A DNA stretch of 64,000 nt, from positions 1,285,033 to 1,349,032 of the forward strand of contig NZ_MRDM01000014.1 in assembly GCF_002008165.1 (NCBI RefSeq). Reading direction: 5' to 3'. Every line of letters begins with the position of its first letter. Position 1 is the stretch's first letter. Source of the DNA: Rhizobium laguerreae. GTDB taxonomy: Bacteria; Pseudomonadota; Alphaproteobacteria; Rhizobiales; Rhizobiaceae. The position numbers were made by a program, and so were the translations under genes. Shown here in pieces: positions 29,989 through 38,948 of this stretch. The notes beneath the pieces are model-generated. The model was not told where the DNA came from, did no database searches, and was given only the letters and a program-made list of their open reading frames with translations.

Positions 29989-30888
29989 ATGGAACAGCTG
30001 AAGGGTATCTCGATCTTTGTCGAAGCCGTCGAGGCAGGTGGCTTTTCGGCCGCCGCCGAGCGGCTTCACCTCACGCGTTCGGCGGTCGGCAAGACGATCG
30101 CACGTCTGGAACAGCGTCTCGGCGTGCGGCTTTTCAACCGTACGACACGCATGCAGAGCCTCACCGAGGAAGGCCGCTTCTTCTACGAGCGCTGCCTGCG
30201 GGCGGTCGAGGAAATCCGCCTCAGGGAAGCGATGCTGGAATCCGGCCGGCGTGATGTGCGCGGCCGCCTGCGCATCTCGATGCCGGTGCTTTTCGGCCGC
30301 CATTGCATCGCGCCGGTCCTCGCACGCCTGCTCGATGAACATCCGAACCTCGAACTCGACCTTTCCTTCAACGACCGTATCGTCGACCTGCTCGAGGACG
30401 GCTTCGATCTTGTCATCCGCAACGGGCCGCTGAAGGACAATCCGGATCTGATGGCCCGGGCGATCGCCCGCCAGCGCATGACCGTCTGCGCATCGCCCGC
30501 CTATCTGGAAAAACATGGTTCGCCGCAGACCGTCTTCGATATTCCCCGGCATGAGGGCATCGTCTATAGGCGGGGCGATGATGACAAGGGCTGGATCTTT
30601 CCGACTGCAGCCGATCCCGGGCGGCGGATGCCGCCAAAGGCGCGGCTGCGGCTCGACGACCTTGCTTCGATTTCCGATGCGGCCGTCGCCGGGCGCGGAC
30701 TTGCCTGGCTCCCCTGCTGGCTGGTCCGCGAGGAGGTGCTGGCAGGCCGGCTCATTCAGGTGTTGAAGCAGGAACCGGCCAATGTCTTCGATGCCCATGC
30801 CGTTTGGCTGCGCTCTCCGGTCATGCTGCCGAAGGTGCGGCTCGCGATCGATACGCTCGCCGCAGGACTGCCGGCAATGATGGGCTGA
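29989..30888 (+). CDS. LysR-family regulator divergent from the MDR gene
   Basis: This 299-aa protein has an N-terminal winged helix (residues 1-60, EAGGFSAAAERLHLTRSAVG and LGVRLFNRTTR) and a C-terminal effector domain of periplasmic-binding type (about 90-295, RGRLRISMPVLFGRHCIAPVL). ATG 29989 has AGAGGA at good spacing; an in-frame ATG at 29968 would add seven residues. Such AaeR/DmlR-type regulators typically control the divergent gene. The ligand is unknown. Confidence 0.88.
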   Translation: MEQLKGISIFVEAVEAGGFSAAAERLHLTRSAVGKTIARLEQRLGVRLFNRTTRMQSLTEEGRFFYERCLRAVEEIRLREAMLESGRRDVRGRLRISMPVLFGRHCIAPVLARLLDEHPNLELDLSFNDRIVDLLEDGFDLVIRNGPLKDNPDLMARAIARQRMTVCASPAYLEKHGSPQTVFDIPRHEGIVYRRGDDDKGWIFPTAADPGRRMPPKARLRLDDLASISDAAVAGRGLAWLPCWLVREEVLAGRLIQVLKQEPANVFDAHAVWLRSPVMLPKVRLAIDTLAAGLPAMMG

Positions 30889-31029
30889 AGCGCTCGCCAC
30901 GCGTCTGCGAGCGACGAGAAACCCATGTAATTCCTATACGTTTCCCTGGAAATCACCCGATGCAGCAGTATATCCGATAGTTCACCGTCCGTTGTGGACG
31001 ACCGCCATATCACTCGGAACACGGTCAGC

Positions 31030-31566
31030 ATGTCACTTCGCAGCGCTCTCCGCGCACAAACTGCAGATTGCCACGCCGCGGTCGACGCTCTCTTCGGCAG
31101 TTTCAATCTCTCACGCACCCAGGATTACAAGGCATTCCTGCGCGCGCATGCCCAGGTCGTACCATCAGTCGAACATGCGCTTGAGGAAGCCGGGATCGCT
31201 CGCCTGCTGCCCAACTGGTCGGAACGAAGGCGCGCTCACCTGCTCGCTGCCGACATTAGGGAACTCGGCGATCGATTGCCCGCGCCCCTTCCTCAACCCG
31301 CCTTGCATTGCGAAGCAGCGGTCTGGGGTGCTGCCTATGTCCTGGAAGGCTCCAAGCTCGGCGGCGCGCTGCTCGCCAAGGCCGTGCCTGATCATTTGCC
31401 CAGCAGCTACCTGACCCCCCAAGGCCCGAAGGGCGCCATGCGGCTCTTCATGGATCGTCTTGACGCGAGCAAGGTGGACGATCCCGGCGCTGCCGTCACG
31501 GCCGCTCGCAATGTCTTCGATCTCTTCCTAAAAGCGGGGCAACTCACGCTGGAAACCGTGCCATGA
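31030..31566 (+). CDS. bphO: Heme oxygenase (HO-1 fold), biliverdin supplier for the phytochrome
   Basis: This 178-aa protein is a helical heme-oxygenase-type protein: RAQTADCHAAVDALFGSF near residues 8-25 supplies the proximal His, and AAVWGAAYVLEGSKLGGALLA (about 97-117) is the conserved distal helix with its Gly-rich heme-contact segment. It cleaves heme to biliverdin, CO and iron. Its stop overlaps the phytochrome start (ATGA), the usual bphO-bphP arrangement. ATG 31030 is preferred; GTG 30994 would add 12 residues. The reductant partner is not in the window. Confidence 0.88.
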   Translation: MSLRSALRAQTADCHAAVDALFGSFNLSRTQDYKAFLRAHAQVVPSVEHALEEAGIARLLPNWSERRRAHLLAADIRELGDRLPAPLPQPALHCEAAVWGAAYVLEGSKLGGALLAKAVPDHLPSSYLTPQGPKGAMRLFMDRLDASKVDDPGAAVTAARNVFDLFLKAGQLTLETVP

Positions 31567-34130
31567 GCGGCACGCACGAACCTGTCGATCTCACCAACTG
31601 CGACCGTGAACCGATCCACCAGCTTGGATCGGTTCAACCTTTCGGCTTTCTCCTGGCGATATCCTCAGACTGGATTGTCACCCGCGCCTCCGCAAATCTG
31701 GTGGAGTTTCTCGATGTTGCGCAGGCCGACGCGATCGGCCGTCCCGTTGTTTCGCTGATCACACCCGAAGCACTCCACGCCGTCCGCAACAAGCTTACCA
31801 CGCTGCGCGGTCCCGACGTCGCCGAGCGCATTTTCGGCATTGCCCTGATGCCCGATCAAAACAGGTTCGACATTGCCCTGCACCTGAACGGAGGTGAGGT
31901 CATCATCGAAGGCGAGCGCTGCCAGGATGACCGGCGCGACGCCGCTTCGCTCTCCATGCGCAGCATGATGTCCCGCCTCGACCACACGGAAACACTGGAG
32001 GCTTTCTTCCGCGAAGGTGCAAGACAGGCGCGCGCCTTGACTGGCTTCGATCGGGTCATGGTTTATCGTTTCGACGAAGGCGGTTCCGGCGAAGTGGTGG
32101 CGGAAGCCGCCCGGGCCGGCATCGGCTCGTTTCTCGGGCTGCACTATCCGGCTTCCGACATTCCGGTGCAGGCGCGCGCGCTTTATCTGCGCAACCTGTT
32201 CCGCATCATTGCCGATGTCGACGCCGTCCCGGTCCCGATCCTGCCGCAACGCGACGAGCACGGCCAGCCGCTCGACCTCTCCATGTCGGTATTGCGTTCT
32301 GTTTCGCCGATCCACATCGAATATCTGAAAAACATGGGCGTCGGCGCTTCGCTCTCCATATCGATCGTCGTGGACGGTAAGCTCTGGGGCCTATTTGCCT
32401 GCCATCATTACGGCCCGCGTCTGCCTTCGGCCCAAAGCCGCTCCACTGCCGAACTCTTCGGTCAGATGTTTGCGTCGCGTCTTGAAAGCCGCGAACGGCG
32501 GCTGGCTCTCGACTACGAGACCAAGGCGCGCCGCATCGCCGACCGGCTTCTCACCTCCGTGGCAGACAATGCGAGCCTGCTCGACGATCCGGCCTGGCTG
32601 ATTGAGGCGCTCGCCGATGCCATTCCTGCTGACGGGATCGGCGTCTGGATCAACGGCCGGCTGGCACTCGCCGGCATCGGGCCGAATGAGAGAAGTTTCG
32701 CAGCCCTCGTCCGCCACCTCAACCGTAGCGCTGCCGGCCGAATCTATGCCGTGGACAGGCTCTCAGAAACCTATCCGGACCTTGAGGTCGACGATGCGGT
32801 GGCAGGCATGCTCGCCATCCCGATCTCGCGGTCGCCGCGCGATTATGTCGTGCTTTTCCGTCAGGAATTGGTGCGCACCGTCCGCTGGGGCGGCGACCCA
32901 CACAAGCCGGTGGAATACGGGCCGAACGGCCCGAGGCTGACGCCGCGCAAGAGTTTCGAAGCCTGGTCGGAACTGGTGCGCGGCCGCTCCCTTCCTTTCA
33001 CGGACGCCGAGCGCCGTGTCGCCGAAACCATCCGCGTCACACTGATCGAAGTGGTGTTGCGCCTCACCGACGAGGTCAGCATGGCGCGCCAGACGGCAAA
33101 CGAGCGCCAGGAACTGCTGATTGCCGAGCTGAACCACCGCGTCCGCAACATATTGAGCCTCATCACCGGCATTATCCGGCAGTCGCAGGCAACGTCGGTC
33201 GGCCTTGGCGACTACATTCGCCAGCTCGAGGGCCGCATCCAGTCACTCGCCCGCGCCCATGACCAGATCACCCGCGATCACTGGGCGCCCGCTTCGCTTC
33301 GGCAATTGCTGCTCGCAGAGACCGCCGCCTATCTCGGGAAAAACGCGCAACGCATCCAGATGAGCGGCGAGGATGTGCTGCTGGAACCGCAGGCCTTTTC
33401 CACCGCCGCCCTTGTTTTCCATGAGCTGATGACCAATAGCGCCAAATATGGCAGCCTTTCCGGAATTGGCAGCGGCACCGTCCAACTCGGCTGGCATCGC
33501 GACGACGAGGGCAATCTGCGCATTAGCTGGCGCGAAAAGAATGGTCCACCCGTCGTCGAACCCAAACGCCATGGCTTCGGTTCGACGATCATCCGCCGCT
33601 CGATCCCCTATGACCTTGGCGGCAAAGCCGAGGTCCGCTACGCCAAGGATGGGCTCGAGGCCGATTTCTCCATCCCCGCGCGACATGTCGTCGGCCCCAC
33701 GAGCGAACGATCAAATCCGGCTCCGCTCGGAACGACCGAACCCAAGACCAATCCCGACGATCAGCCGCTTTTCGGCCTGAACGTACTGCTGGTGGAAAAC
33801 AATCTGATCATCGCCATGGATGGCGAGGACATCCTGCGCCGCCTGGGCGCCGACGTGGCTACGGCGCCAAGTGTCACTGAGGCGATGGAAATTCTGGCAG
33901 GCCAGTCCTTCGATCTGGCGCTTCTCGATGTCAATCTTGGCGATGAGACGAGTTTCGGAATTGCCGACCGGCTGGCTGCCGAAGGCGTGCCCTTCGTTTT
34001 TGCCACGGGCTATGGGGAGGGCATCGCCCAGGCCAACAGCCACTCGGACGCGCCCGTGCTACAGAAGCCTTATACGATGGAAGGCATGACGGATATTCTT
34101 GCTCGGGTGCCGCTTCCAAGAAGAGGGTAA
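31563..34130 (+). CDS. bphP: Bacteriophytochrome with HWE kinase and fused receiver domain
   Basis: This 855-aa photoreceptor has PAS (with Cys13 in LTNCDREPIHQLGS for biliverdin attachment), GAF (about 135-320, YPASDIPVQARALY) and PHY (about 330-500) domains, an HWE transmitter with His525 (LIAELNHRVRNILSLI), and a C-terminal receiver with Asp789 (LALLDVNLGDE). It senses red/far-red light and is a soluble cytoplasmic dimer. The kinase class is the same as the PhyR-linked kinase at 13.2 kb. The preceding bphO supplies chromophore. The fused receiver could be a phosphate sink or autoregulatory output; no separate regulator gene follows. Confidence 0.93.
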   Translation: MSGTHEPVDLTNCDREPIHQLGSVQPFGFLLAISSDWIVTRASANLVEFLDVAQADAIGRPVVSLITPEALHAVRNKLTTLRGPDVAERIFGIALMPDQNRFDIALHLNGGEVIIEGERCQDDRRDAASLSMRSMMSRLDHTETLEAFFREGARQARALTGFDRVMVYRFDEGGSGEVVAEAARAGIGSFLGLHYPASDIPVQARALYLRNLFRIIADVDAVPVPILPQRDEHGQPLDLSMSVLRSVSPIHIEYLKNMGVGASLSISIVVDGKLWGLFACHHYGPRLPSAQSRSTAELFGQMFASRLESRERRLALDYETKARRIADRLLTSVADNASLLDDPAWLIEALADAIPADGIGVWINGRLALAGIGPNERSFAALVRHLNRSAAGRIYAVDRLSETYPDLEVDDAVAGMLAIPISRSPRDYVVLFRQELVRTVRWGGDPHKPVEYGPNGPRLTPRKSFEAWSELVRGRSLPFTDAERRVAETIRVTLIEVVLRLTDEVSMARQTANERQELLIAELNHRVRNILSLITGIIRQSQATSVGLGDYIRQLEGRIQSLARAHDQITRDHWAPASLRQLLLAETAAYLGKNAQRIQMSGEDVLLEPQAFSTAALVFHELMTNSAKYGSLSGIGSGTVQLGWHRDDEGNLRISWREKNGPPVVEPKRHGFGSTIIRRSIPYDLGGKAEVRYAKDGLEADFSIPARHVVGPTSERSNPAPLGTTEPKTNPDDQPLFGLNVLLVENNLIIAMDGEDILRRLGADVATAPSVTEAMEILAGQSFDLALLDVNLGDETSFGIADRLAAEGVPFVFATGYGEGIAQANSHSDAPVLQKPYTMEGMTDILARVPLPRRG

Positions 34131-34134
34131 ACCC

Positions 34135-34785
34135 TCACGCCTCCAGGGGATCCGGTCGCAGGCCGCCGATGAAGAGCTGTTCCAGAAACCGCGCCGCATC
34201 CTCGAAGCGCCCTTCGCCCGAATGTTCCTGCCCCAGCACGGCACGCACCTGAACGTCGAAATCCGCGTAATGCTGCGTTGTCGACCAGATGGAGAAGATC
34301 AGGTGATAGGGATCGCATTTGACGATCTTGCCTGATTTCGCCCAGGCGCGGATGACCTCCGCCTTCTCGTCGACCAATTCCTTCAGCGGTCCCTTCAGCT
34401 CGTCCTCGATATGCGGCGCGCCCTGCAGCACCTCGTTGGCGAAAAGCCGGCTCTCGCGCGGAAAATCGCGGGCCATCTCCAGCTTGCGGCGGATGTAGCT
34501 GCGGATTTCCGCCTCCGGATTGCCTTCGGCGTCGAAGGCCCGCAACGGCTCCAGCCAGGTGTAGAGCACCCGGTCGATCAGCGCCCGGTGCATGGCTTCC
34601 TTGGTGCGGAAATAATAGAGCAGGTTGGGTTTCGACATGCCCGCCACTTCGGCGATCTGGTCAATGGTCGAGCCGCGAAAGCCGCTTGCCGAAAACACGT
34701 CGAGGGCCGCTTCCAGGATCTGCTCTTCCTTCTCCTCCTGGATTCGCGTCCGCCTCAGGGTTTTCGCTGCTCTCGGTATGGTCAC
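34135..34785 (-). CDS. RutR-like TetR regulator of pyrimidine catabolism
   Basis: This 216-aa TetR protein has a helix-turn-helix (about residues 25-65, GSTIDQIAEVAGMSKPNLLYYF) and an RutR-like C-terminal domain (EVLQGAPHIEDELKGPL, IFSIWSTTQHYADF). RutR binds uracil and thymine and recognises TTGACC-N4-GGTCAA. A near-consensus site lies upstream of this gene and of the divergent beta-ureidopropionase gene, and a weaker one in front of preTA. The name rutR is withheld because the family also includes paralogues with other ligands. Confidence 0.82.
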   Translation of the reverse strand: MTIPRAAKTLRRTRIQEEKEEQILEAALDVFSASGFRGSTIDQIAEVAGMSKPNLLYYFRTKEAMHRALIDRVLYTWLEPLRAFDAEGNPEAEIRSYIRRKLEMARDFPRESRLFANEVLQGAPHIEDELKGPLKELVDEKAEVIRAWAKSGKIVKCDPYHLIFSIWSTTQHYADFDVQVRAVLGQEHSGEGRFEDAARFLEQLFIGGLRPDPLEA

Positions 34786-34930
34786 AGGCTGTTATTTCCC
34801 CTTGAAATTCAACTTCTTCGCTCAAGTTTAGACCGGAAACGTTCCCCGCCGCTTTCTTGAGCAACTGCCCGTATTTTTATCGGTAATTTTCGTGATTTTC
34901 GTCTTGAGCCCGGCGGTGGAAGTTGTAATG

Positions 34931-34946
34931 TTTACCAATCGGTCAA
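34931..34946. promoter_or_regulatory. RutR-type operator between rutR-like and hydC-like genes
   Basis: TTTACC-AATC-GGTCAA matches the RutR palindrome TTGACC-N4-GGTCAA with a single mismatch. It lies 146 bp from the tetR start and 142 bp from the beta-ureidopropionase start, in AT-rich DNA, where it could control both genes. Confidence 0.6.
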
Positions 34947-35087
34947 ATTATCCGCCAGATGCAAAGCAAAGGCAACTGACGATTTTCCGGCGCTCGACAA
35001 AACCAATAAGGGAGCGCAGGAAAGGACCACGGGAACAGGCGGGCATGACCTTTGCATGACTGCCGCAAACAGGTGAGGGCATACAAA

Positions 35088-36341
35088 ATGGTGGCAGCAC
35101 CAGGCGAGAACATGCGCGTCAATGGCGACCGTCTCTGGGACAGTCTCATGGACATGGCAAAAATCGGCCCCGGCATAGCCGGCGGCAACAACCGCCAGAC
35201 ACTGACGGATGCCGATGCGCAAGGCCGCAGCCTTTTCAAAAAATGGTGCGACGATGCCGGTTTGACGATGGGTGTCGACCGGATGGGCACGATGTTCGCC
35301 ACCCGCCCCGGTACCGATCCCGATGCCTTGCCGGTCTATGTCGGCTCGCATCTCGACACCCAGCCGACCGGCGGCAAATATGACGGTGTGCTCGGCGTGC
35401 TCGCAGCCCTCGAAGTCGTGCGCACCATGAACGATCTCGGCATCAAGACCAAACATCCGATCGTCGTCACCAACTGGACCAACGAGGAAGGCGCGCGTTT
35501 TGCCCCTGCGATGCTGGCGTCAGGCGTCTTCGCCGGCGTGCACAGCCTGGATTTTGCCTATAATCGCAGGGATCCCGAGGGCAATCTGTTCGGCGACGAA
35601 CTGAAGCGCATCGGCTGGGTTGGCGACGAAGAGGTCGGCGCCCGCAAGATGCACGCCTATTTCGAATATCACATCGAGCAGGGACCGATCCTCGAAGCCG
35701 AGGAAAAGCAGATCGGCGTCGTCACCCATTGCCAGGGCCTCTGGTGGCTGGAATTCACGCTGACCGGCAAGGAAGCCCATACCGGCTCGACGCCGATGAA
35801 CCTGCGCGTCAATGCCGGTCTCGCCATGGCCCGCATTCTGGAAATGGTCCAGGACGTGGCGATGGGTGAACAGCCAGGCGCCGTCGGCGGTGTCGGCCAA
35901 GTCTTCTTCTCTCCGAATTCCCGTAACGTACTACCCGGCAAGGTCGTCTTCACCGTCGACATCCGCTCTCCCGACAAGGAGAAGCTCGACCGCATGCGGG
36001 CAAAGATCGAGGCGAAGGCGCCTGAGATCACCGACGCACTCGGTGTCGGCTGTTCCATCGAGGCGATCGGCCATTTCGAGCCGATCACCTTCGATCCGAA
36101 ACTGGTCACGTCGGTGCGCGACGCCGCCGAGCGGCTCGGCTACAGCCACATGAACATCATCTCCGGCGCCGGCCACGACGCCTGCTGGGCCGCCAAGGTC
36201 GCGCCGGCAACGATGGTCATGTGCCCATGCGTCGGCGGCCTCTCGCACAATGAGGCGGAAGAGATCTCAAAGGAATGGGCGATGGCGGGAGCCGATGTGC
36301 TGTTCCATGCGGTGGTCGAGACGGCGGAGATCGTGGTGTGA
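35088..36341 (+). CDS. Beta-ureidopropionase/N-carbamoyl-amino-acid hydrolase (M20 family)
   Basis: This 417-aa zinc-dependent amidohydrolase has metal ligands in VGSHLDTQPTGGKYDGVLG (about residues 86-104), NEEGARF (about 133) and HIEQGPILE (about 200), plus GHDACWAAKVAP near 370. The family includes HyuC/HydC and allantoate amidohydrolase. Location beside dihydropyrimidinase and a RutR-like regulator points to hydrolysis of N-carbamoyl-beta-alanine, the third reductive pyrimidine step. ATG 35088 gives normal length; TTG 35052 would add 12 residues. Its stop overlaps the next gene's ATG. Confidence 0.88.
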   Translation: MVAAPGENMRVNGDRLWDSLMDMAKIGPGIAGGNNRQTLTDADAQGRSLFKKWCDDAGLTMGVDRMGTMFATRPGTDPDALPVYVGSHLDTQPTGGKYDGVLGVLAALEVVRTMNDLGIKTKHPIVVTNWTNEEGARFAPAMLASGVFAGVHSLDFAYNRRDPEGNLFGDELKRIGWVGDEEVGARKMHAYFEYHIEQGPILEAEEKQIGVVTHCQGLWWLEFTLTGKEAHTGSTPMNLRVNAGLAMARILEMVQDVAMGEQPGAVGGVGQVFFSPNSRNVLPGKVVFTVDIRSPDKEKLDRMRAKIEAKAPEITDALGVGCSIEAIGHFEPITFDPKLVTSVRDAAERLGYSHMNIISGAGHDACWAAKVAPATMVMCPCVGGLSHNEAEEISKEWAMAGADVLFHAVVETAEIVV

Positions 36342-36925
36342 TGACTAATGTCGCGCCCGGAGCCCCCTCATCCGACCCTTCGGGCCACCTTCTCCCCGCT
36401 GGGGAGAAGGGATCGGTAGACGTCGCGGTCTTCCCCTTCTCCCCTCGGGGAGAAGGTGCCCGAAAGGCGGATGAGGGGGCTCCGGGCGCGACGAAAATTA
36501 TCAAGCAGGATATCCGGAAGCATCGCACCAACAAGACCGACCAGGCGAGAACGCTTCGCCGCAACGAAACTGAAGAGGAATACCACCTCTGGAGCGACCT
36601 GCGCGCCCGCCGCTTGAACGGCTATAAGTTTGCAAGGCAAGTTCCCCTCGGCCCATTCATCGTCGATTTCCTCTGTCGTGAACAACGACTGATCGTCGAA
36701 GTCGACGGCTTCCAGCATGCCGATAGCGCGTCCGATCAGCGCCGAACTGAATGGCGCAATGTGAATGGCTATTCCATCCTGCGCTTCTGGAATCGGGAAA
36801 TCTCGCGCGAACGCCGCTCAGTTCTCGAAACGATTCTGGCGGCTTTGCAGGGCCGGATCGAGGCCAGCTCAGACCTGCTCGGCTTCTATTCGCCAGCCAA
36901 ATCTACAGACAAGAACGGGGAATGA
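36341..36925 (+). CDS. DUF559 endonuclease-fold protein with repeat-encoded N-terminus
   Basis: This 194-aa protein has a conserved C-terminal domain from about residue 60 (RTLRRNETEEEYHLWSDLRA, VPLGPFIVDFLCREQRLIVEVDG, LRFWNREI), a DUF559 fold related to Vsr and restriction endonucleases with D-E-K-like acidic residues. Residues 4-50 are translated from an inverted repeat (36352-36490). ATG 36341 overlaps the hydC-like stop (TGATG), and its own TGA overlaps an ATG before hydA, so translation is coupled across a pyrimidine operon. DNA-cutting activity is not demonstrated, and a role in the pathway is unlikely. Confidence 0.75.
   Translation: MTNVAPGAPSSDPSGHLLPAGEKGSVDVAVFPFSPRGEGARKADEGAPGATKIIKQDIRKHRTNKTDQARTLRRNETEEEYHLWSDLRARRLNGYKFARQVPLGPFIVDFLCREQRLIVEVDGFQHADSASDQRRTEWRNVNGYSILRFWNREISRERRSVLETILAALQGRIEASSDLLGFYSPAKSTDKNGE
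36352..36490. repeat. Palindromic repeat inside the DUF559 coding sequence
   Basis: The left arm (from 36352, GCGCCCGGAGCCCCCTCATC) and right arm (to 36490, GATGAGGGGGCTCCGGGCGC) form a long inverted repeat with inner TTCTCCCCG/CGGGGAGAA arms. This family (see also 58900-59036) is normally intergenic, but here it is read in frame. Confidence 0.8.
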
Positions 36926-36927
36926 TC

Positions 36928-38382
36928 ATGACCACAGTCATCAAGAACGGCACCATCGTCACCGCCGACCTGACCTATAAGGCTGACGTGAAAATCGACG
37001 GCGGCAAGATCGTCGAGATTGGCCCGAACCTCTCGGGCGACGAGACGCTGGATGCGACCGGCTGTTATGTCATGCCCGGCGGCATCGATCCGCACACCCA
37101 CCTCGAAATGCCCTTCATGGGCACCTATTCCTCCGACGATTTCGAGAGCGGCACGCGCGCCGCCCTGTCCGGCGGCACAACGATGGTAGTCGATTTCGCC
37201 CTGCCCGCCCCCGGCCAGTCGCTGCTCGAGGCGCTGACCATGTGGGACAACAAATCGACCCGCGCCAACTGCGATTATTCCTTTCATATGGCAGTCACCT
37301 GGTGGAGCGAGCAGGTCTTCAAGGAGATGGAGGCCATCGTCCGCGACAAGGGCATCAACACCTTCAAGCACTTCATGGCCTATAAGGGCGCGCTGATGGT
37401 CGACGATGATGAGATGTTCGCCTCCTTCCAGCGCTGCGCCGAACTCGGCGCCCTGCCGCTGGTGCACGCCGAAAACGGCGACGTCGTCGCCTCGATGTCG
37501 GCAAAGCTGCTCGCCGAGGGCAATAACGGCCCCGAGGCGCATGCTTATTCCCGGCCCGCCGAAGTGGAAGGTGAGGCCACCAACCGCGCCATCATGATCG
37601 CCGACATGGCCGGCTGCCCGGTCTATATCGTCCACACCTCCTGCGAACAGGCGCACGAGGCGATCCGCCGCGCCCGTGCCAAAGGCATGCGCGTCTATGG
37701 CGAACCGCTGATCCAGCACCTGACGCTCGACGAGAGCGAATATTCCAATCCCGACTGGGATCACGCGGCCCGCCGGGTGATGTCGCCGCCATTCCGCAAC
37801 AAGCAGCATCAGGACTCGCTTTGGGCAGGGCTTGCCTCCGGTTCGCTGCAGGTGGTCGCCACCGACCATTGCGCCTTCACCACGGCGCAGAAGCGCTTCG
37901 GGCTCGGCGACTTCACCAAGATCCCGAACGGCACGGGCGGCCTCGAAGACCGCATGCCGATGCTCTGGACCCATGGCGTCAACACTGGCCGGCTGACGAT
38001 GAACGAATTCGTCGCCGTCACCTCGACCAACATAGCCAAGATCCTCAACATCTATCCGAAGAAGGGCGCGATCCTTGTCGGCGCCGATGCCGACATCGTC
38101 GTGTGGGACGCGCAACGTTCCAAGACCATCTCGTCCAAGGCCCAGCAGTCGGCGATCGACTACAACGTCTTCGAAGGCAAGGAAGTGACCGGCCTGCCGC
38201 GCTATACGCTGACGCGCGGCGTTGTCGCAATCGAGGAAAACACCATCAAGACCCGCGAGGGCCACGGCGAATTCGTCAGGCGCGAGCCGGTCACGGCTGT
38301 CAGCAAGGCGCTTTCACAGTGGAAGGACATCACCGCGCCGCGCAAGGTGACGCGTAGCGGCATTCCGGCAAGCGGCGTATGA
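36928..38382 (+). CDS. Dihydropyrimidinase/D-hydantoinase
   Basis: This 484-aa cyclic amidohydrolase has binuclear-zinc ligands His57 and His59 (GGIDPHTHLE), carbamylated Lys153 (FMAYKGALM), His in LPLVHAENGD near 182, and TDHCAF near 310. It opens dihydrouracil and dihydrothymine rings to N-carbamoyl-beta-amino acids, step 2 of the pathway started by PreTA. GGGG at 36917-36920 fits ATG 36928; ATG 36922 overlaps the DUF559 stop. Length and motifs are standard (HydA/HyuA type). Confidence 0.92.
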   Translation: MTTVIKNGTIVTADLTYKADVKIDGGKIVEIGPNLSGDETLDATGCYVMPGGIDPHTHLEMPFMGTYSSDDFESGTRAALSGGTTMVVDFALPAPGQSLLEALTMWDNKSTRANCDYSFHMAVTWWSEQVFKEMEAIVRDKGINTFKHFMAYKGALMVDDDEMFASFQRCAELGALPLVHAENGDVVASMSAKLLAEGNNGPEAHAYSRPAEVEGEATNRAIMIADMAGCPVYIVHTSCEQAHEAIRRARAKGMRVYGEPLIQHLTLDESEYSNPDWDHAARRVMSPPFRNKQHQDSLWAGLASGSLQVVATDHCAFTTAQKRFGLGDFTKIPNGTGGLEDRMPMLWTHGVNTGRLTMNEFVAVTSTNIAKILNIYPKKGAILVGADADIVVWDAQRSKTISSKAQQSAIDYNVFEGKEVTGLPRYTLTRGVVAIEENTIKTREGHGEFVRREPVTAVSKALSQWKDITAPRKVTRSGIPASGV

Positions 38383-38440
38383 CGATGGCGCATGACGATA
38401 CGGCCATCAACCGGGGACCGCTGCCTCTATGCCAATGACC

Positions 38441-38854
38441 TCACGCCGGCACCAAAGCGTCCAACTCCGGCAGAAGCACGACGCTTTCCTGCTCGTTCGG
38501 ATCGGTGCGGGCGATGATCGCCGTGCACGGCGTGCTGCTGAGGTTTGCCGGCAGGTGCGGCACGCCGGCCGGGATATAGAAAAGTTCGCCGGCATGGACG
38601 ATGACGTGATGCTCGAGCCGGTCTCCGTACCATGTATGGGCCTCGCCGGAGAGCATGTAGATCGCCGTCTCGTGCGCCTCGTGCAGATGCGCCTTAGCGC
38701 GTACGCCCGGCGGGATCGTCAGGAGGTGCATACAGATGCCCTTGGCGCCGACCGTCTCGGCCGCGACCCCTTGGAAATAGCTGAGCCCCTGCTTGCCGTC
38801 ATAGGCATGATTGGGGCGAACGATGTGGCAGGTGGGCTTTGATGTCACGTCCAT
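38441..38854 (-). CDS. Cupin-domain protein
   Basis: This 137-aa protein is a single cupin barrel: VRAKAHLHEAHETAIYMLSGE (about residues 52-72) carries the usual H-x-H-x(n)-E metal ligands, and GELFYIPAGVPHLPAN holds the second motif His. GGAGG 6 nt before ATG 38854 fixes the start; the open frame upstream is not coding-like. It faces away from hydA and lies 95 bp from the ABC ATPase gene on the other strand. Its conserved placement in the pyrimidine cluster is suggestive, but no substrate can be named. Confidence 0.82.
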   Translation of the reverse strand: MDVTSKPTCHIVRPNHAYDGKQGLSYFQGVAAETVGAKGICMHLLTIPPGVRAKAHLHEAHETAIYMLSGEAHTWYGDRLEHHVIVHAGELFYIPAGVPHLPANLSSTPCTAIIARTDPNEQESVVLLPELDALVPA

Positions 38855-38948
38855 CCTCATCCTCCATGGAGTGTGTCGTCGATAAAACCGGCGGTAATGA
38901 TAGCACGCAAACCGCGTTCCCGCGGCGAAAACAAGACTGGTCGCATTG

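Noticed and set aside
36886..38265. 459-codon minus-strand frame opposite dihydropyrimidinase
   Set aside because: Fully contained in a conserved gene on the other strand.
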